This document shows positions 24,181 to 33,546 of a DNA stretch of 56,503 nt, in pieces. The position numbers were made by a program, and so were the translations under genes. Under the pieces are notes generated by a model. That model worked only from the letters and a program-made list of their open reading frames with translations, did not search any database and had not been told where the DNA came from. The number at the start of each line of letters is the position of its first letter. Within the stretch, counting starts at the first letter, position 1. The stretch covers positions 1 to 56,503 of the forward strand of contig NZ_JACHZF010000023.1 in assembly GCF_014193375.1 (NCBI RefSeq), given 5' to 3'. Source of the DNA: Halomonas campaniensis (lineage in GTDB: Bacteria > Pseudomonadota > Gammaproteobacteria > Pseudomonadales > Halomonadaceae).

Positions 24181-25068
24181 ATGACCACGGCGGTGAGCCA
24201 CAAGGTGAGGGTCTGGGGGCAGACGCTGCGCCCACGAACCCTGCCCGCCGCGCTGGGGCCGGTGCTGCTGGGCCAGGCGCTGGTGGTGCCCGGCCACTTC
24301 AGCCTGCCGACCGCCGCTCTCTGCCTGGCCTGCGCGCTGGCGCTGCAGCTGGCGGTCAACCTGGCCAACGACCTCTTCGATGGCCTCTCCGGCGTGGACC
24401 AGCCCGACCGCCTGGGCCCCACCCGCGCCCTGCAGGGGGGCTGGCTCAGCGCCGGCGAGCTGCGCGTGGGGCTCTCCTTGACCCTGGGCGTTGCCGTGGC
24501 CACGGGGCTGTGGCTTGTGCTCTTCGGCCACTGGCTGCTGTGGGGGCTGGGTGGCCTGGCGCTGCTCGGCGTGCTCGGCTACAGCGGCGGCAGGCGCCCC
24601 TACGCCAACCGGGGGCTGGGGGAGCTCGCGGTATGGGCCTTCTTCGGCCCGGTGGCGGTGCTGGGCTCGCTGCTGGCCCAGCAGAGCCCGATCACCCGGG
24701 AGGCGGTAGCGGCGGGCCTGCTGGTGGGCATGCCGGTGGCCGCCATCCTGGTGGTCAACAACCTGCGCGACCGCCATACCGACGCCCGGGCCGGCAAGAT
24801 CACCCTGGCGGTGCGCATGGGGCCGGGCGCCACCCGGCGACTGTTCGCCCTCCTGACGGCAGGGCCCCTGGCGGCCACGCTGCCGCTGGGTCTGGTCGCC
24901 TGGGCCTGGATCGCCTGGGGTCTCACGGGCCTGGCGGCGCTGGGGCTCGCGCGGGAGATGCGCCGCCGCGACGGCGCGGCGCTCAATGCCCTGCTGGGCC
25001 TGACGGCGCTCTACTCCCTGGCGATGGCCCTGTGGCTGGGGCTGCGCCTGGTAGTCGCGAACGGCTGA
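24181..25068 (+). CDS. menA: 1,4-dihydroxy-2-naphthoate polyprenyltransferase (MenA)
   Basis: 295 residues of a UbiA-superfamily membrane prenyltransferase. MenA traits are the opening WGQTLRPRTLPAALGPVLLG, the first Asp-rich motif NLANDLFDGLSGVDQPDRLGPTRA and the second block LVVNNLRDRHTDARAGKITLAVRMG. It would attach a polyprenyl chain to a naphthoate headgroup to make demethylmenaquinone. GGGAGGAGGTCG precedes the ATG. No other men gene is in this window, and the next gene 41 bases downstream is an alpha/beta hydrolase. Confidence 0.9.
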   Translation: MTTAVSHKVRVWGQTLRPRTLPAALGPVLLGQALVVPGHFSLPTAALCLACALALQLAVNLANDLFDGLSGVDQPDRLGPTRALQGGWLSAGELRVGLSLTLGVAVATGLWLVLFGHWLLWGLGGLALLGVLGYSGGRRPYANRGLGELAVWAFFGPVAVLGSLLAQQSPITREAVAAGLLVGMPVAAILVVNNLRDRHTDARAGKITLAVRMGPGATRRLFALLTAGPLAATLPLGLVAWAWIAWGLTGLAALGLAREMRRRDGAALNALLGLTALYSLAMALWLGLRLVVANG

Positions 25069-25109
25069 GCGCCCACGGGTTCGCCAGCGGGCGCGGAAAG
25101 GAGGAGACG

Positions 25110-25952
25110 ATGCTGCTGCGCTGGCTTGTCGGGATCGCCCTGGTCTACCTGCTGGTGGTGGCGCTGGCCTGGGCCTTCCAGGAACGGCTGCTCTATCTGC
25201 CGCACATGGGACGCGAGCCCATCGGCACCCCGGCCGATCGCGGCCTGGCCTGGTCGCCGGTGACCCTCGAGGCCGAGGACGGCCTGGCCCTGGACGCCTG
25301 GTGGCTGCCCCACGAGCGCCCCCGGGCCAGCCTGCTCTTCCTGCACGGCAACGCCGGCAACCTCTCCCATCGCCTCGACTCCCTGGTGCAGTTCCACCGC
25401 CTGGGGCTCTCGGTGCTGATCCTCGACTACCGTGGCTATGGCCGCAGCGAGGGGCGACCCTCCGAGGAGGGGCTGGCGCTGGACGCCCGGGCCGGCTGGC
25501 GCTGGCTGCGGGAGGAGGCCGATCGGGCGCCGGAGGAGATCGTGCTGTTCGGACGCTCCCTGGGGGCCGCCGTGGCGGCCCAGCTGGCCGAGGCGCTGGA
25601 AGCATCGGGGCGCGGACAGGGTCCGGCGGCGGTGATCCTGGAGTCTCCCTTCCGCTCGGTGCCCAAGCTCGGGCAGCGCCTCTACCCCTTCCTGCCGGCG
25701 CGCTGGCTGGCGCGCGTCTCCCATGACACCGAGACTCATGTCCAGGGCGTCGAGGCGCCGCTGCTGGTGATCCACAGTCGCGACGACGAGATCATCCCCT
25801 TCGCCGAGGGCGAGGCCGTCTACCGGGCGGCGCATGACCCGAAGCGCCTGCTCGAGATCCGCGGCGGCCACAACACCGGCTTCCTGGACAGCGAGCCGGA
25901 CTACTCCGCGGGAATAGACGCCTTCCTGAGCGAAGAGGCGGGGCTGCGGTGA
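25110..25952 (+). CDS. Membrane-anchored alpha/beta hydrolase (YfhR/BEM46-like)
   Basis: 280 residues. One N-terminal membrane helix (WLVGIALVYLLVVALAWAF) is followed by FQERLLYLPHMG, a signature of the BEM46/YfhR group. The hydrolase core has FLHGNAGNLSHR (oxyanion loop), LDYRGYGRSEGRPSE, the nucleophile elbow FGRSLGAAVA (GxSxG), IHSRDDEIIPF (acid) and RGGHNTGF (catalytic His). Active face and substrate are unknown. It likely shares a transcript with menA, and GGAGGAG precedes its ATG. Confidence 0.92.
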   Translation: MLLRWLVGIALVYLLVVALAWAFQERLLYLPHMGREPIGTPADRGLAWSPVTLEAEDGLALDAWWLPHERPRASLLFLHGNAGNLSHRLDSLVQFHRLGLSVLILDYRGYGRSEGRPSEEGLALDARAGWRWLREEADRAPEEIVLFGRSLGAAVAAQLAEALEASGRGQGPAAVILESPFRSVPKLGQRLYPFLPARWLARVSHDTETHVQGVEAPLLVIHSRDDEIIPFAEGEAVYRAAHDPKRLLEIRGGHNTGFLDSEPDYSAGIDAFLSEEAGLR

Positions 25953-26227
25953 ACCCGATGTGCAGACGCGAGGCCTGGTATTGCCCGGCCTCCGGTGCAG
26001 CGAGCGCCTCATGCTGGTGCCTGATTTTTCCCATGAACCCGGCGCCTTTCATCGCTTTCTCTGGAGGCGCTGGCGGATTGGGGCTGTACTGAGGTTGCCT
26101 GCCCGGCGGGTTGGTCAGGCGAGCATCCGGAGGGTCGAGGAGGGCTTGTCGGGTTTCGCTGCAGTGATGCCGCTTCGGTCGGAAGGGGCTGGTGGACAGG
26201 CACTTCTCCAACGAGAAGGAGAAGGCG

Positions 26228-26779
26228 GTGAAAACGTACACGGGTATGAATGGACGGGTGGGCACCGGTGCCCTGGCTATCCTGCTGATGAGCTTGGCCG
26301 GTTCCGGTACTGCGCTGGCCGAGGAGGATCTCAAGGCAGATGCCCTGAGTGCCGCCTGGCCGGGCATGCAGGAAGGGGCACGGGTGGTCGACTGGGAGGG
26401 CAATGTCCTGCAGGAGGGCTCCAATGGTTTTACCTGCATGCCGACACCGCCGGTGCTTTCGGGCACCGCGCCGATGTGTCTCGACGAACTATGGATGGAG
26501 TGGGCGCAGGCTTGGCAGAACAAGGAGCCGTTCACCGCCGAGTCGATCGGCGTGGCGTACATGCTGTCGGGTGATGAGGGCGCCAGCAATGTCGATCCCT
26601 ATGCCGAGGGCCCCACTGATGACAACGAGTGGGTCAAGGAAGGGCCTCACCTGATGTTGATTGCCCCGGCGGAGCTGCTGGAGAATTTCCCCACCGATCC
26701 GCACAACGGCGGCCCCTATGTGATGTGGAAGGGGACGGACTATCAGCACCTGATGATTCCCGTGGACGCCCGGGAGTAG
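26228..26779 (+). CDS. Exported hypothetical protein
   Basis: 183 residues from GTG at 26228, chosen because AAGGAG lies about 8 bases upstream and the N-terminus then reads as a signal peptide (VKTYTGMNGRVGTG, then ALAILLMSLAGSGTALA) cleaved before EEDLKADAL. The mature part contains MQEGARVVDWEGNVLQEGSN, two cysteines (FTCMPTPPV, APMCLDELW) likely forming a disulfide, and a C-terminal GGPYVMWKGTDYQHLMIPV. Family not recognised; probably periplasmic. The 275 bases before it (25953-26227) hold no convincing gene. Confidence 0.75.
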   Translation: MKTYTGMNGRVGTGALAILLMSLAGSGTALAEEDLKADALSAAWPGMQEGARVVDWEGNVLQEGSNGFTCMPTPPVLSGTAPMCLDELWMEWAQAWQNKEPFTAESIGVAYMLSGDEGASNVDPYAEGPTDDNEWVKEGPHLMLIAPAELLENFPTDPHNGGPYVMWKGTDYQHLMIPVDARE

Positions 26780-26809
26780 ACCTCGGTCGGCGCATCCGCG
26801 GCCTCGCCG

Positions 26810-26848
26810 ACCCTTCCCGGCGCCCGATCACGGGCCGCCGGGAAGGGT
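26810..26848. terminator. Strong bidirectional terminator
   Basis: Thirteen-base perfect arms, ACCCTTCCCGGCG (26810-26822) and CGCCGGGAAGGGT (26836-26848), with a short self-complementary loop. It lies between the converging exported hypothetical (ending 26779) and the YebC-family gene (ending 26863) and should stop both. Confidence 0.7.
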
Positions 26849-26862
26849 GAGCGGCCGTCGCC

Positions 26863-27579
26863 TCACAGCTCGGCGTTATGGAAGACGTTCTGCACGTCGT
26901 CCAGGTCGTTGAGGGTGTCGAGCAGCTTCTCGAACATCGCCACGTCGTCGCCCTCGATGGGGGTCACGGTCTGGGGCACGAACTGGATCTCGTCGACCTC
27001 GAAGTCGAGCTCGCCGAAGGCGTCGAGCAGTGCCTGCTTGGCCTTGGCATACTCGGTGTGCGGGGCGAAGACGGTGATCCGGCCCTCTTCGTTCTCGATG
27101 TCGGTGACGTCGACATCGGCCTCCATCAGCGCCTCCAGGGTGGCCTCCTCGTCATCGCCGGCGAAGGCCAGGATGGCGCAGTGATCGAACATGTGGCTGA
27201 CGCTGCCGGGGGTGCCGAGCTTGCTCTTGGCCTTGTTGAAGCAGGCGCGCACGTCGCCGAAGGTGCGGTTGGGGTTGTCGGTCAGGCAGTCGACGATGAC
27301 CATGCAGTTGCCGGGGCCGAACCCCTCGTAGCGGGCCGGGGAGAAGTCTTCGCCGCCCACGCCGCTGGCCTTGTCCAGGGCCTTGTCGATGACATGCGAG
27401 GGCACCTGGTCCTTCTTGGCGCGCTCGATCAGGCCGCGCAGGCTGAGGTTGCCGGCGGGGTCGGTGCCGCCCTGCTTGGCGACCACGTAGATCTCGCGGC
27501 CGTACTTGCTGTAGACCTTGGTCTTGGCGGCGGCCGTCTTGGCCATGGATTCCTTGCGGTTCTGGAAGGCCCTACCCAT
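26863..27579 (-). CDS. YebC/PmpR-family DNA-binding protein (YeeN-like)
   Basis: 238 residues. The N-terminus [20 protein letters not shown] resembles the YeeN branch (YebC proper starts MAGHSKW). Further family blocks are [58 protein letters not shown] and [13 protein letters not shown]. YebC-family proteins were described as transcription regulators, and some act on the ribosome at proline stretches; which applies here is open. AGGA precedes the ATG at 27579. It is monocistronic and ends at a strong terminator. Confidence 0.92.
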   Translation of the reverse strand: MGRAFQNRKESMAKTAAAKTKVYSKYGREIYVVAKQGGTDPAGNLSLRGLIERAKKDQVPSHVIDKALDKASGVGGEDFSPARYEGFGPGNCMVIVDCLTDNPNRTFGDVRACFNKAKSKLGTPGSVSHMFDHCAILAFAGDDEEATLEALMEADVDVTDIENEEGRITVFAPHTEYAKAKQALLDAFGELDFEVDEIQFVPQTVTPIEGDDVAMFEKLLDTLNDLDDVQNVFHNAEL

Positions 27580-27761
27580 ATCGTTGTCCTGTGGCGTTCA
27601 ACATGTGGCGGAATTCTACGAAACCGGGCCGGAGGCGAACAGGGATATTTTCGCTTCCTCGCGGTGGCGTGCGCCGGGTCGGGTCTACACTGCCGGTAGC
27701 CCCGAACCGTCGGGGTCGATCCTCGCTCGAACGCCATCACGGCGCTGCCCGGAGAGTGCTC

Positions 27762-28952
27762 ATGGACCACCACGCCTACCGCCATGCCCTGGCCGACCAC
27801 CTCGCCGGTGCCGAGCTGCCCTTCGCCCGCGAGGAGTTCGCGTCCCGGCTCGCCCGGGTGCGCGCCGCGATGGGCGATGCGGGCCTCGAGGCGCTGCTGC
27901 TGACCGACCCCGCCGATATCTTCTACCTGACCGGCTACCACACCTTCGAGGTCTCGGTGCACACGGCGCTGGTGGTCTCGGCCGACCGGCGGGTGCTGCA
28001 GGTGCCCTCCATCGAGACCGGCCCGGCCGTGGTCACCGCCGAGGTGGACGAGATCCTCGGCTACCGCTGGGAAGGCGTCGAGGAAGTGATCGAGCCGCTG
28101 GCCGAGACCCTGGCCCCGTTCCGGGCCATCGGCCTGGATGCCTTCGGCGCCGGCCTGCGCTTCGGCGTGATCCGCGAGCTCCAGGCGCGGCTCGGAGCCG
28201 GGCGCTTTCGTGACGACGGCGGTGATGTCGTCGATCGTATCCGGATCGTCAAGACGCCGGCAGAGCTCGACTGCCTGCGCGAGAGCGCGCGGATCACCTC
28301 GGCCGGCCTCGCCGCCGCCGAGGCGGTGATCGCCCCCGGCGTCACCGACAACGAGGTCGCCGCCGAGGGCGCCCGGGCGATGCTGGCGGCCGGCAGCGAG
28401 TTCATGAGCCTGCAGCCCATTGTCACCAGCGGGCGGCGCATCAGCATCATCCACGTCAACCACAAGCGCACCGTCATCGAGGCCGGGGACCCGGTGTTCC
28501 TGGAGTTCGGCTCGGCCTTCCAGCGCTACACCGCCCCCATGATGCGCACCGCCGTGGCGGGTCGGGCCGGCCGCGAGATGCAGGCGGTACGGGACCTGTG
28601 TCGTGGCCTCTTCGAGGCGCTCACCGCCGAGATGCGCCCCGGCCGTACCTTCGACGATGCCGCCCGCGCCGCCGAGGCGGTGCTGGCCCCCCAGGCCGAC
28701 CGGCTGTTCTTCTCGGGAGTGTTCGGCTATGCGGTGGGGGCCCAGTTCCCGCCCAGCTGGGTCGAGGGCACCGGCTATATCGCCCGCGGCCAGCCGCGGG
28801 AGTTCGCCGCCGACATGGTCTTCCACCTGCCGCTCTGCCTGCGCCTGCCGGGAGAGTGGGGGATCGGCCTCAGCGATACCGTGAGGGTCACCCCGGAGGG
28901 CGGCGAGCCGCTCACCGACAACGACTGGCAGCTCAATGAACGGCCGGCCTGA
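27762..28952 (+). CDS. M24-fold protein lacking metal ligands (ectoine hydrolase/creatinase-like)
   Basis: 396 residues. The N-terminal creatinase domain (FASRLARVRAAMGDAGLEAL, DPADIFYLTGYHTF) is followed by a pita-bread domain from about residue 165. The usual five metal ligands are missing: the DxG region reads FLEFGSAFQRYTAPMMRT, the GHG region AVGAQFPPSWVEG and the last acidic site GIGLSDTVRVT. This pattern (GxxxPPxW) is shared with metal-free members such as creatinase and ectoine hydrolase (DoeA/EutD). A role in ectoine or a similar C-N hydrolysis is inferred. No doeB-like gene adjoins it; the next gene is a metallo-beta-lactamase-fold protein. Confidence 0.82.
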   Translation: MDHHAYRHALADHLAGAELPFAREEFASRLARVRAAMGDAGLEALLLTDPADIFYLTGYHTFEVSVHTALVVSADRRVLQVPSIETGPAVVTAEVDEILGYRWEGVEEVIEPLAETLAPFRAIGLDAFGAGLRFGVIRELQARLGAGRFRDDGGDVVDRIRIVKTPAELDCLRESARITSAGLAAAEAVIAPGVTDNEVAAEGARAMLAAGSEFMSLQPIVTSGRRISIIHVNHKRTVIEAGDPVFLEFGSAFQRYTAPMMRTAVAGRAGREMQAVRDLCRGLFEALTAEMRPGRTFDDAARAAEAVLAPQADRLFFSGVFGYAVGAQFPPSWVEGTGYIARGQPREFAADMVFHLPLCLRLPGEWGIGLSDTVRVTPEGGEPLTDNDWQLNERPA

Positions 28953-28994
28953 GCGCTCGGCCGCCACGATGAAGTCCTGACCGAGGAGGTACCC

Positions 28995-29996
28995 ATGAAG
29001 GTGATGGCCCCGAAGATGATCGTCCCAGGCCCCGTGCCGGCCGTCGGCGCCCTGGCGCTCGCCCTGGCGTCGCTGTCGCTCGCCGTCCAGGCCGCGCCGC
29101 CCGACCAGCGTCGCGACCAGGTGCCCGGCTGGTTTCGCATGATGGTCGATCAGCATGAGGTCACGGCACTCTACGACGGCTACATCGACCTGGATACCGG
29201 GCTGCTGACGGGCATGGACCAGGAGGCGCTGCGCGCCCATCTGGATGCACTGTTCATCGACACCGAGCCGGGCGTGCAGACGGCGGTCAACGCCTTCCTG
29301 GTCCATACCGGCGACCACCTGGTGCTGGTGGATGCGGGTTCCGCGGCCTGCTTCGGCCCGACCCTGGGGCAGGTGGAAGCCAACCTGCGTGCCTCGGGCT
29401 ATGCCCCGGAGGAGGTCGATACCCTGCTGATGACCCACCTGCATCCGGACCATGTCTGCGGGCTGGTGGATGGCGAGGGCAGGCCGGTCTATCCCAACGC
29501 CGAGCTGCGGGCCAGCCGGGGCGATGCCGACTTCTGGCTGAGCGAGGCCCGGGCCGAGGCCGTCCCCGAGGAGGACCGCGCCTTCTTCGACATGGCGCGC
29601 AACGCCGTGGCACCGTACCGCGAGGCGGGGCGCTTCTCGACCTTCGAGCCCGGCGACGAGCTGCTGCCGGGCATCGAGGCCAGGGACACCCACGGCCATA
29701 CGCCGGGCCATGCCAGCTTCCTGTTCGAGGGCGATGACGACGAGATCCTGGTGTGGGGCGACGTGGTGCACAGCTACGGCGTGCAGTTCGATGACCCGAG
29801 CGTGGCGATCGAGTTCGACACCGACCCCGAGCAGGCCATCGCGACCCGCCAGGCGGTGCTCGAGGGCGCCGCCGAGGACGCGCACTGGGTGGCCGGCGCC
29901 CACCTGCCGTTTCCCGGCATCGGCCACGTGATCCGAGAGGGCGAGGGCTATCGCTGGCTGCCGGTGGAGTTCGGCCCGATCCGCGAGGACCGCTGA
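28995..29996 (+). CDS. Exported metallo-beta-lactamase-fold hydrolase
   Basis: 333 residues. The N-terminus is a long signal peptide (VGALALALASLSLAVQA) ending near residue 34. Zinc motifs of the MBL fold are complete: MTHLHPDHVCGL near residue 147 (HxHxDH), DTHGHTPGHASFLF (His) and VLVWGDVVH region (Asp), ending with GAHLPFPGIGHV (His). It is a periplasmic zinc hydrolase of the lactonase-like branch; substrate unknown. CGAGGAGGTACCC precedes the ATG, 42 bases after the M24-fold gene, so co-transcription is likely. Confidence 0.9.
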   Translation: MKVMAPKMIVPGPVPAVGALALALASLSLAVQAAPPDQRRDQVPGWFRMMVDQHEVTALYDGYIDLDTGLLTGMDQEALRAHLDALFIDTEPGVQTAVNAFLVHTGDHLVLVDAGSAACFGPTLGQVEANLRASGYAPEEVDTLLMTHLHPDHVCGLVDGEGRPVYPNAELRASRGDADFWLSEARAEAVPEEDRAFFDMARNAVAPYREAGRFSTFEPGDELLPGIEARDTHGHTPGHASFLFEGDDDEILVWGDVVHSYGVQFDDPSVAIEFDTDPEQAIATRQAVLEGAAEDAHWVAGAHLPFPGIGHVIREGEGYRWLPVEFGPIREDR

Positions 29997-30069
29997 AGGA
30001 GGTGATGCCGGCCGACCTGGCGCCCGCCGCGGCTGCCCGCGTCGGGCATCCTCCGTGACCACCGCCGAC

Positions 30070-30327
30070 TCAGGCGGCGAGCCGGCTCTCCAGGTAGTCG
30101 AGCAGCCCCTCCAGGGTGACGAGTTCGTGGTAGTCGCTCTCCGGCACGCTGACGCCGAGGCGCTTCTCGAGGTCGACCAGGATGTTGAGGAAGTCGAAGG
30201 AGTCGACCTCCAGCGCCTCCCGCCAGGGGCGGCCGGGGGGCAGGGCGTCGACGTCGGCCTCGGGGGCCACCGCCAGGATGGCGTCGATGACGGTCTCGCG
30301 GAGGGTGTCGCGGCTCAGGTCGGCCAT
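30070..30327 (-). CDS. Acyl carrier protein-like phosphopantetheine-binding protein
   Basis: 85 residues, last gene of the ligase-dehydrogenase operon. The attachment motif is DSFDFLN with Ser about 43, close to the DSLD of standard ACPs; helices on either side are acidic (VAPEADVDALPP, DLEKRLGVSVPESDY). It would carry an acyl group on 4'-phosphopantetheine. It is not the fatty-acid AcpP (which has VDSLDTVELVMA). Its ATG at 30327 lies inside the E2 coding region, overlapping by 13 bases, so translation is coupled. A specific acyl partner is unknown. Confidence 0.88.
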   Translation of the reverse strand: MADLSRDTLRETVIDAILAVAPEADVDALPPGRPWREALEVDSFDFLNILVDLEKRLGVSVPESDYHELVTLEGLLDYLESRLAA

Positions 30328-31535
30328 AGGCGCTCGGGCTCCTGCAGGTGGTCGGTGAGCTGTCTCAGGAAGCGCGCGCCCAGGGCGCCGTCGGTGACCC
30401 GGTGGTCGGCGGCCAGGGAGGCGTGCAGGCAGCGGGCGGCGACCACCTGGCCGTTGCGGACCCAGGGACGTTCGGTGATGCGCCCGAACCCCACCAGCGC
30501 TACCTGGGGCGGGTAGATCACCCCCTGGACGCTCTCCACGCCCAGGTCGCCCAGGTTGGTGACCGTGAGGCCCGCCGCGGTGAGCTCCGAGCTGCGCAGC
30601 CGGTCCTGGCGGGCGCGGGCCAGCAGGTCGCGCAGGGCGGCCATCATGGCGTCCGGCGCGAGCCGATCGGCGTCATGCAGCGCCGGGGCCACCAGGCCGC
30701 CGCCGCGCAGGGCGATGGCCACCCCCGGGTGCACCCCCTCGGCCGGCTGGAAGGCGCCGTCGCGATACCAGCCGTTGAGTTCCGGCACCGCCTCGAGCGC
30801 CAGCGCCACGGCGCGCAGCTGCAGCACCGGGAAGATCAGCCGCTCGGCCACCGGGCGCTCGGCGTTGTGGGCCTCGAGCCAGGCCAGGGCCGGCTCCACG
30901 CAGAGGGTATGGCCCAGGTAGTAGTGGGGAATCTCGCGCTTGGAGCGGGCCATGGCGGCGGCGATGGCCTGGCGCATGGCGCCGCGGGCGTCGGTCGTGG
31001 GGGCTGCCTGGGGGGAGGGGGCGGCCCGGCCAGGCTCGGCGACCTTGGCCGCACGTTCGATATCGTCCAGGGTGATGCTGCCCCCGGCACCGCTGCCGCT
31101 CACGCCTGTCGGGTCGAGCCCCAGTTCGGCGGCCCGCTTGCGCGCCGCCGGGGAGATGCGCAGGCGCGCGCCGGAAGATGCCACTTCCGGCGTCGCCCTG
31201 GCTGGCGGCGGCGAGAGGCCGGGTGCCCGCGGCGAAGGCGCCCGGGGGGCTTCGGGGGTGGGGCGGTCGGCCGGTGCGGACTCGCCTTCGGCCTTTTCGC
31301 CTTCGGCAAGGATCACCGCCAGCACCTCGCCCACCGGGACCTTCTGGCCCTCTTCCGCCACCAGCCGCTCCACGCTGCCGGCCTCCCAGATCTCCACGTC
31401 GATGGCGCCCTTCTGGGTCTCCACCACGGCGACGACCTGTCCGCGCTCGACCCGCTCGCCGGGCCGGATCAGCCATTCGACCAGGGTGCCGCTCTCCATG
31501 TCGGCCCCCAGGGAGGGCATGCGGAACTCGCTCAC
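30315..31535 (-). CDS. 2-oxoacid dehydrogenase E2, lipoyl acyltransferase
   Basis: 406 residues from GTG at 31535, which overlaps the E1-beta stop as GTGA. Domain order: one lipoyl domain (residues 1-76) with the lipoylated Lys in ETQKGAID at about 42, a Pro/Ala linker, a peripheral-subunit-binding domain ([20 protein letters not shown] at about 120-160), and a catalytic domain with [21 protein letters not shown] and the active-site ADHRVTDG (His about 378, Asp about 382). The E2 core passes an acyl group from E1 to CoA. Lipoyl site ETQK rather than ETDK is seen in acetoin- and pyruvate-type E2s. Confidence 0.92.
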   Translation of the reverse strand: MSEFRMPSLGADMESGTLVEWLIRPGERVERGQVVAVVETQKGAIDVEIWEAGSVERLVAEEGQKVPVGEVLAVILAEGEKAEGESAPADRPTPEAPRAPSPRAPGLSPPPARATPEVASSGARLRISPAARKRAAELGLDPTGVSGSGAGGSITLDDIERAAKVAEPGRAAPSPQAAPTTDARGAMRQAIAAAMARSKREIPHYYLGHTLCVEPALAWLEAHNAERPVAERLIFPVLQLRAVALALEAVPELNGWYRDGAFQPAEGVHPGVAIALRGGGLVAPALHDADRLAPDAMMAALRDLLARARQDRLRSSELTAAGLTVTNLGDLGVESVQGVIYPPQVALVGFGRITERPWVRNGQVVAARCLHASLAADHRVTDGALGARFLRQLTDHLQEPERLWPT

Positions 31536-32536
31536 GAGGGCTCCCCGCTTCCTGGCCCGCCCATCAGCCGATGGACGGCGGCGACGATATCCTCGACCTG
31601 GGGGATCGCCGCGTCCTCCAGGTGCCTGGGATAGGGGATCGGTACCTCCCGGGTACAGACGCGTGCCGGCGGGGCATCCAGCTCGAAGAAGGCCTGCTCG
31701 TTGATGCGGGTGATGATCTCCGCCGACAGGCTGCCGCTGCGCCACCCCTCGTCGACCACCACCACCCGGTGGGTCTTCGCCACGCTGGCCATGATCGCCG
31801 CGTCGTCCAGCGGGCGGAGGGTGCGCAGGTCGAGCACCTCGGCCTCGATGCCCGCCGCGGCCAGCCGGTCGGCGGCCGCCAGCGTCTTGTGCAGCATGCC
31901 GCCGTAGGTGATCAGGCTGACCTGGCCGCCCTCGCGGCGGATGGCGGCATGGTCGAGCTCCATGGGGTGCGGCTCGCCCTCGACCGTGCCCTCGACGTTC
32001 AGCAGCAGGGCATGCTCGAAGATCAGCACCGGGTCGGGGTCCTCCAGGGCGGCGAGCAGCATGCCGCGGGCATCCTCGTGGGTCGCCGGGGCGACGATCC
32101 GCAGCCCCGGGATGTGGGCATACCACCCCTCCAGGCTGTGGGAGTGCTGGGCGGCGAGCTGTCGCCCCCCGCCGGTGGTCATGCGGATCACCAGCGGCAC
32201 ATTGAGCTGCCCGCCGGACATGTGCCTCAGGGTAGCGGCATTGTTCATGATCTGGTCGAGGGCCAGCAGGCTGAAGTTCACCGTCATGATCTCGACGATG
32301 GGGCGCAGGCCGTTCAGCGCTGCGCCGATGCCCGCCCCGGTGAAGGCCGATTCGGAGAGCGGGGTATCCCGGATGCGCGCCTCGCCGAACGCCTCCAGCA
32401 GGCCGTGGCTGACCGCGTAGGTGCCGCCGTAGCGGCCCACGTCCTCGCCCATCAGGAACACCCGCTCGTCGCGGGAGAGGGCCGCATGGAGCCCCTGGCG
32501 AAGGGCCTCGCGGTAGGCGATGGTCTGCGTGGTCAT
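31532..32536 (-). CDS. 2-oxoacid dehydrogenase E1 component, beta subunit
   Basis: 334 residues. Typical E1-beta blocks are present: [80 protein letters not shown], and the C-terminal transketolase-like domain with [20 protein letters not shown] and [17 protein letters not shown]. It pairs with the alpha subunit to form the ThDP site. GGGAGG precedes the ATG, which overlaps the alpha-subunit stop as ATGA. The subgroup looks like the pyruvate/acetoin branch rather than the branched-chain one, but the substrate cannot be fixed by eye. Confidence 0.92.
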   Translation of the reverse strand: MTTQTIAYREALRQGLHAALSRDERVFLMGEDVGRYGGTYAVSHGLLEAFGEARIRDTPLSESAFTGAGIGAALNGLRPIVEIMTVNFSLLALDQIMNNAATLRHMSGGQLNVPLVIRMTTGGGRQLAAQHSHSLEGWYAHIPGLRIVAPATHEDARGMLLAALEDPDPVLIFEHALLLNVEGTVEGEPHPMELDHAAIRREGGQVSLITYGGMLHKTLAAADRLAAAGIEAEVLDLRTLRPLDDAAIMASVAKTHRVVVVDEGWRSGSLSAEIITRINEQAFFELDAPPARVCTREVPIPYPRHLEDAAIPQVEDIVAAVHRLMGGPGSGEPS

Positions 32537-33546
32537 GGCCGCACCTCCCGGGCATAGACATCGTGGCAGAGGTGCTCCACCGGCTCCCAGGTGCCCGCCT
32601 CGGCGAAGGCCACGGCGGCGTCGATCTCCTCGGCCACCTCGCGCTCGAGCTCGTCGCGCGCCGTGGCGGCGAGCAGCCCGCTGGCCACCGCCTCGCGGGC
32701 GAAGGTCTCGATGGGGCAGCGCTTCTTCCACTGCTCGACCTCGGCCTTGTCGCGATAGAGCTCGGGGTCGAACATCGAGTGGGCGCGGAAGCGGTAGGTG
32801 CGGTACTCCAGGAACATCGGCCCCTGGCCGGCGCGCACCCGGTCGGCCGCCGCCTCGGTGGCCCGGGCCACCGCCACAACGTCCATGCCGTCCACCGACT
32901 CGCTGGGCAGGCGGTAGGCGGCCGCCTTGGCGGCCAGGTCGACCTGGGACTGGTGGCGCTCCAGCGCGGTCCCCATGGCATAGCGGTTGTTCTCGCACAG
33001 GAACAGCACCGGCAGCTGCCAGAGGGCGGCAAGGTTGAGCGACTCGTGGAACTCTCCCTCGGCCACGGCGCCATCGCCGAAGAAGCAGGCGGTGACGCTG
33101 TCGCGCCCGGCCAGCCGGTCGGCCAGGGCATAGCCCACCGCCAGCGGCAGGGCGCCGCCCACGATGGCGCTGCCGCCGATGAAGTGCCGTCCGGCGTCGA
33201 ACAGGTGCATGGAGCCGCCGCGGCCGCGGCTGCAGCCCTCCTGCTTGCCGTACATCTCGGCCATGATCGCCCCGGCGGGAACGCCGCGGGCCAGGGCATG
33301 GCCGTGCTCGCGGTAGGTGGCCAGCACGTGGTCCCGCTCGGCGAGGGCCGGCATGGCGCCGGCGGCGATCGCCTCCTCGCCGATGTAGAGGTGCAGGAAG
33401 CCGCGGATTTTGCCGGCGCTGTAGAGCTCGGCGCACTTCTCCTCGAAGCGGCGGATGCGCAGCATCTGCCACAGCAGCGCCCGGGCCCGGTCGGGGTCGT
33501 CCAGGGCGGCCGCGCCGGAGGCGGGGCAGGTATCGGGGGAGGGCAT
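32533..33546 (-). CDS. 2-oxoacid dehydrogenase E1 component, alpha subunit
   Basis: 337 residues. The ThDP-binding motif starts [20 protein letters not shown] and closes with [12 protein letters not shown] about 30 residues on. [20 protein letters not shown] at the N-terminus and [20 protein letters not shown] are hallmarks of the PdhA/AcoA group. The phosphorylation-loop region [20 protein letters not shown] is conserved. It decarboxylates a 2-oxoacid onto ThDP and transfers the acyl group to the E2 lipoyl arm. Its start overlaps the stop of the upstream ligase gene (TGATG), so the whole cluster is one translationally coupled unit. Confidence 0.92.
   Translation of the reverse strand: MPSPDTCPASGAAALDDPDRARALLWQMLRIRRFEEKCAELYSAGKIRGFLHLYIGEEAIAAGAMPALAERDHVLATYREHGHALARGVPAGAIMAEMYGKQEGCSRGRGGSMHLFDAGRHFIGGSAIVGGALPLAVGYALADRLAGRDSVTACFFGDGAVAEGEFHESLNLAALWQLPVLFLCENNRYAMGTALERHQSQVDLAAKAAAYRLPSESVDGMDVVAVARATEAAADRVRAGQGPMFLEYRTYRFRAHSMFDPELYRDKAEVEQWKKRCPIETFAREAVASGLLAATARDELEREVAEEIDAAVAFAEAGTWEPVEHLCHDVYAREVRP

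Noticed and set aside
25960..26574. 204-residue plus-strand frame overlapping the exported hypothetical
   Set aside because: The GTG-started frame at 26228 has a ribosome site and a clean signal peptide; this one has neither and is rich in Gly and Arg.
27429..30062. 877-residue minus-strand frame across the YebC, M24 and MBL-fold genes
   Set aside because: It crosses three real genes and an intergenic region, has no domain and shows shadow composition.
29997..30069. Possible hairpin GATGCC...GGCATC between the MBL-fold gene and the ACP gene
   Set aside because: Pairing is interrupted and no U-tract follows on either strand, so it is not listed as a terminator.
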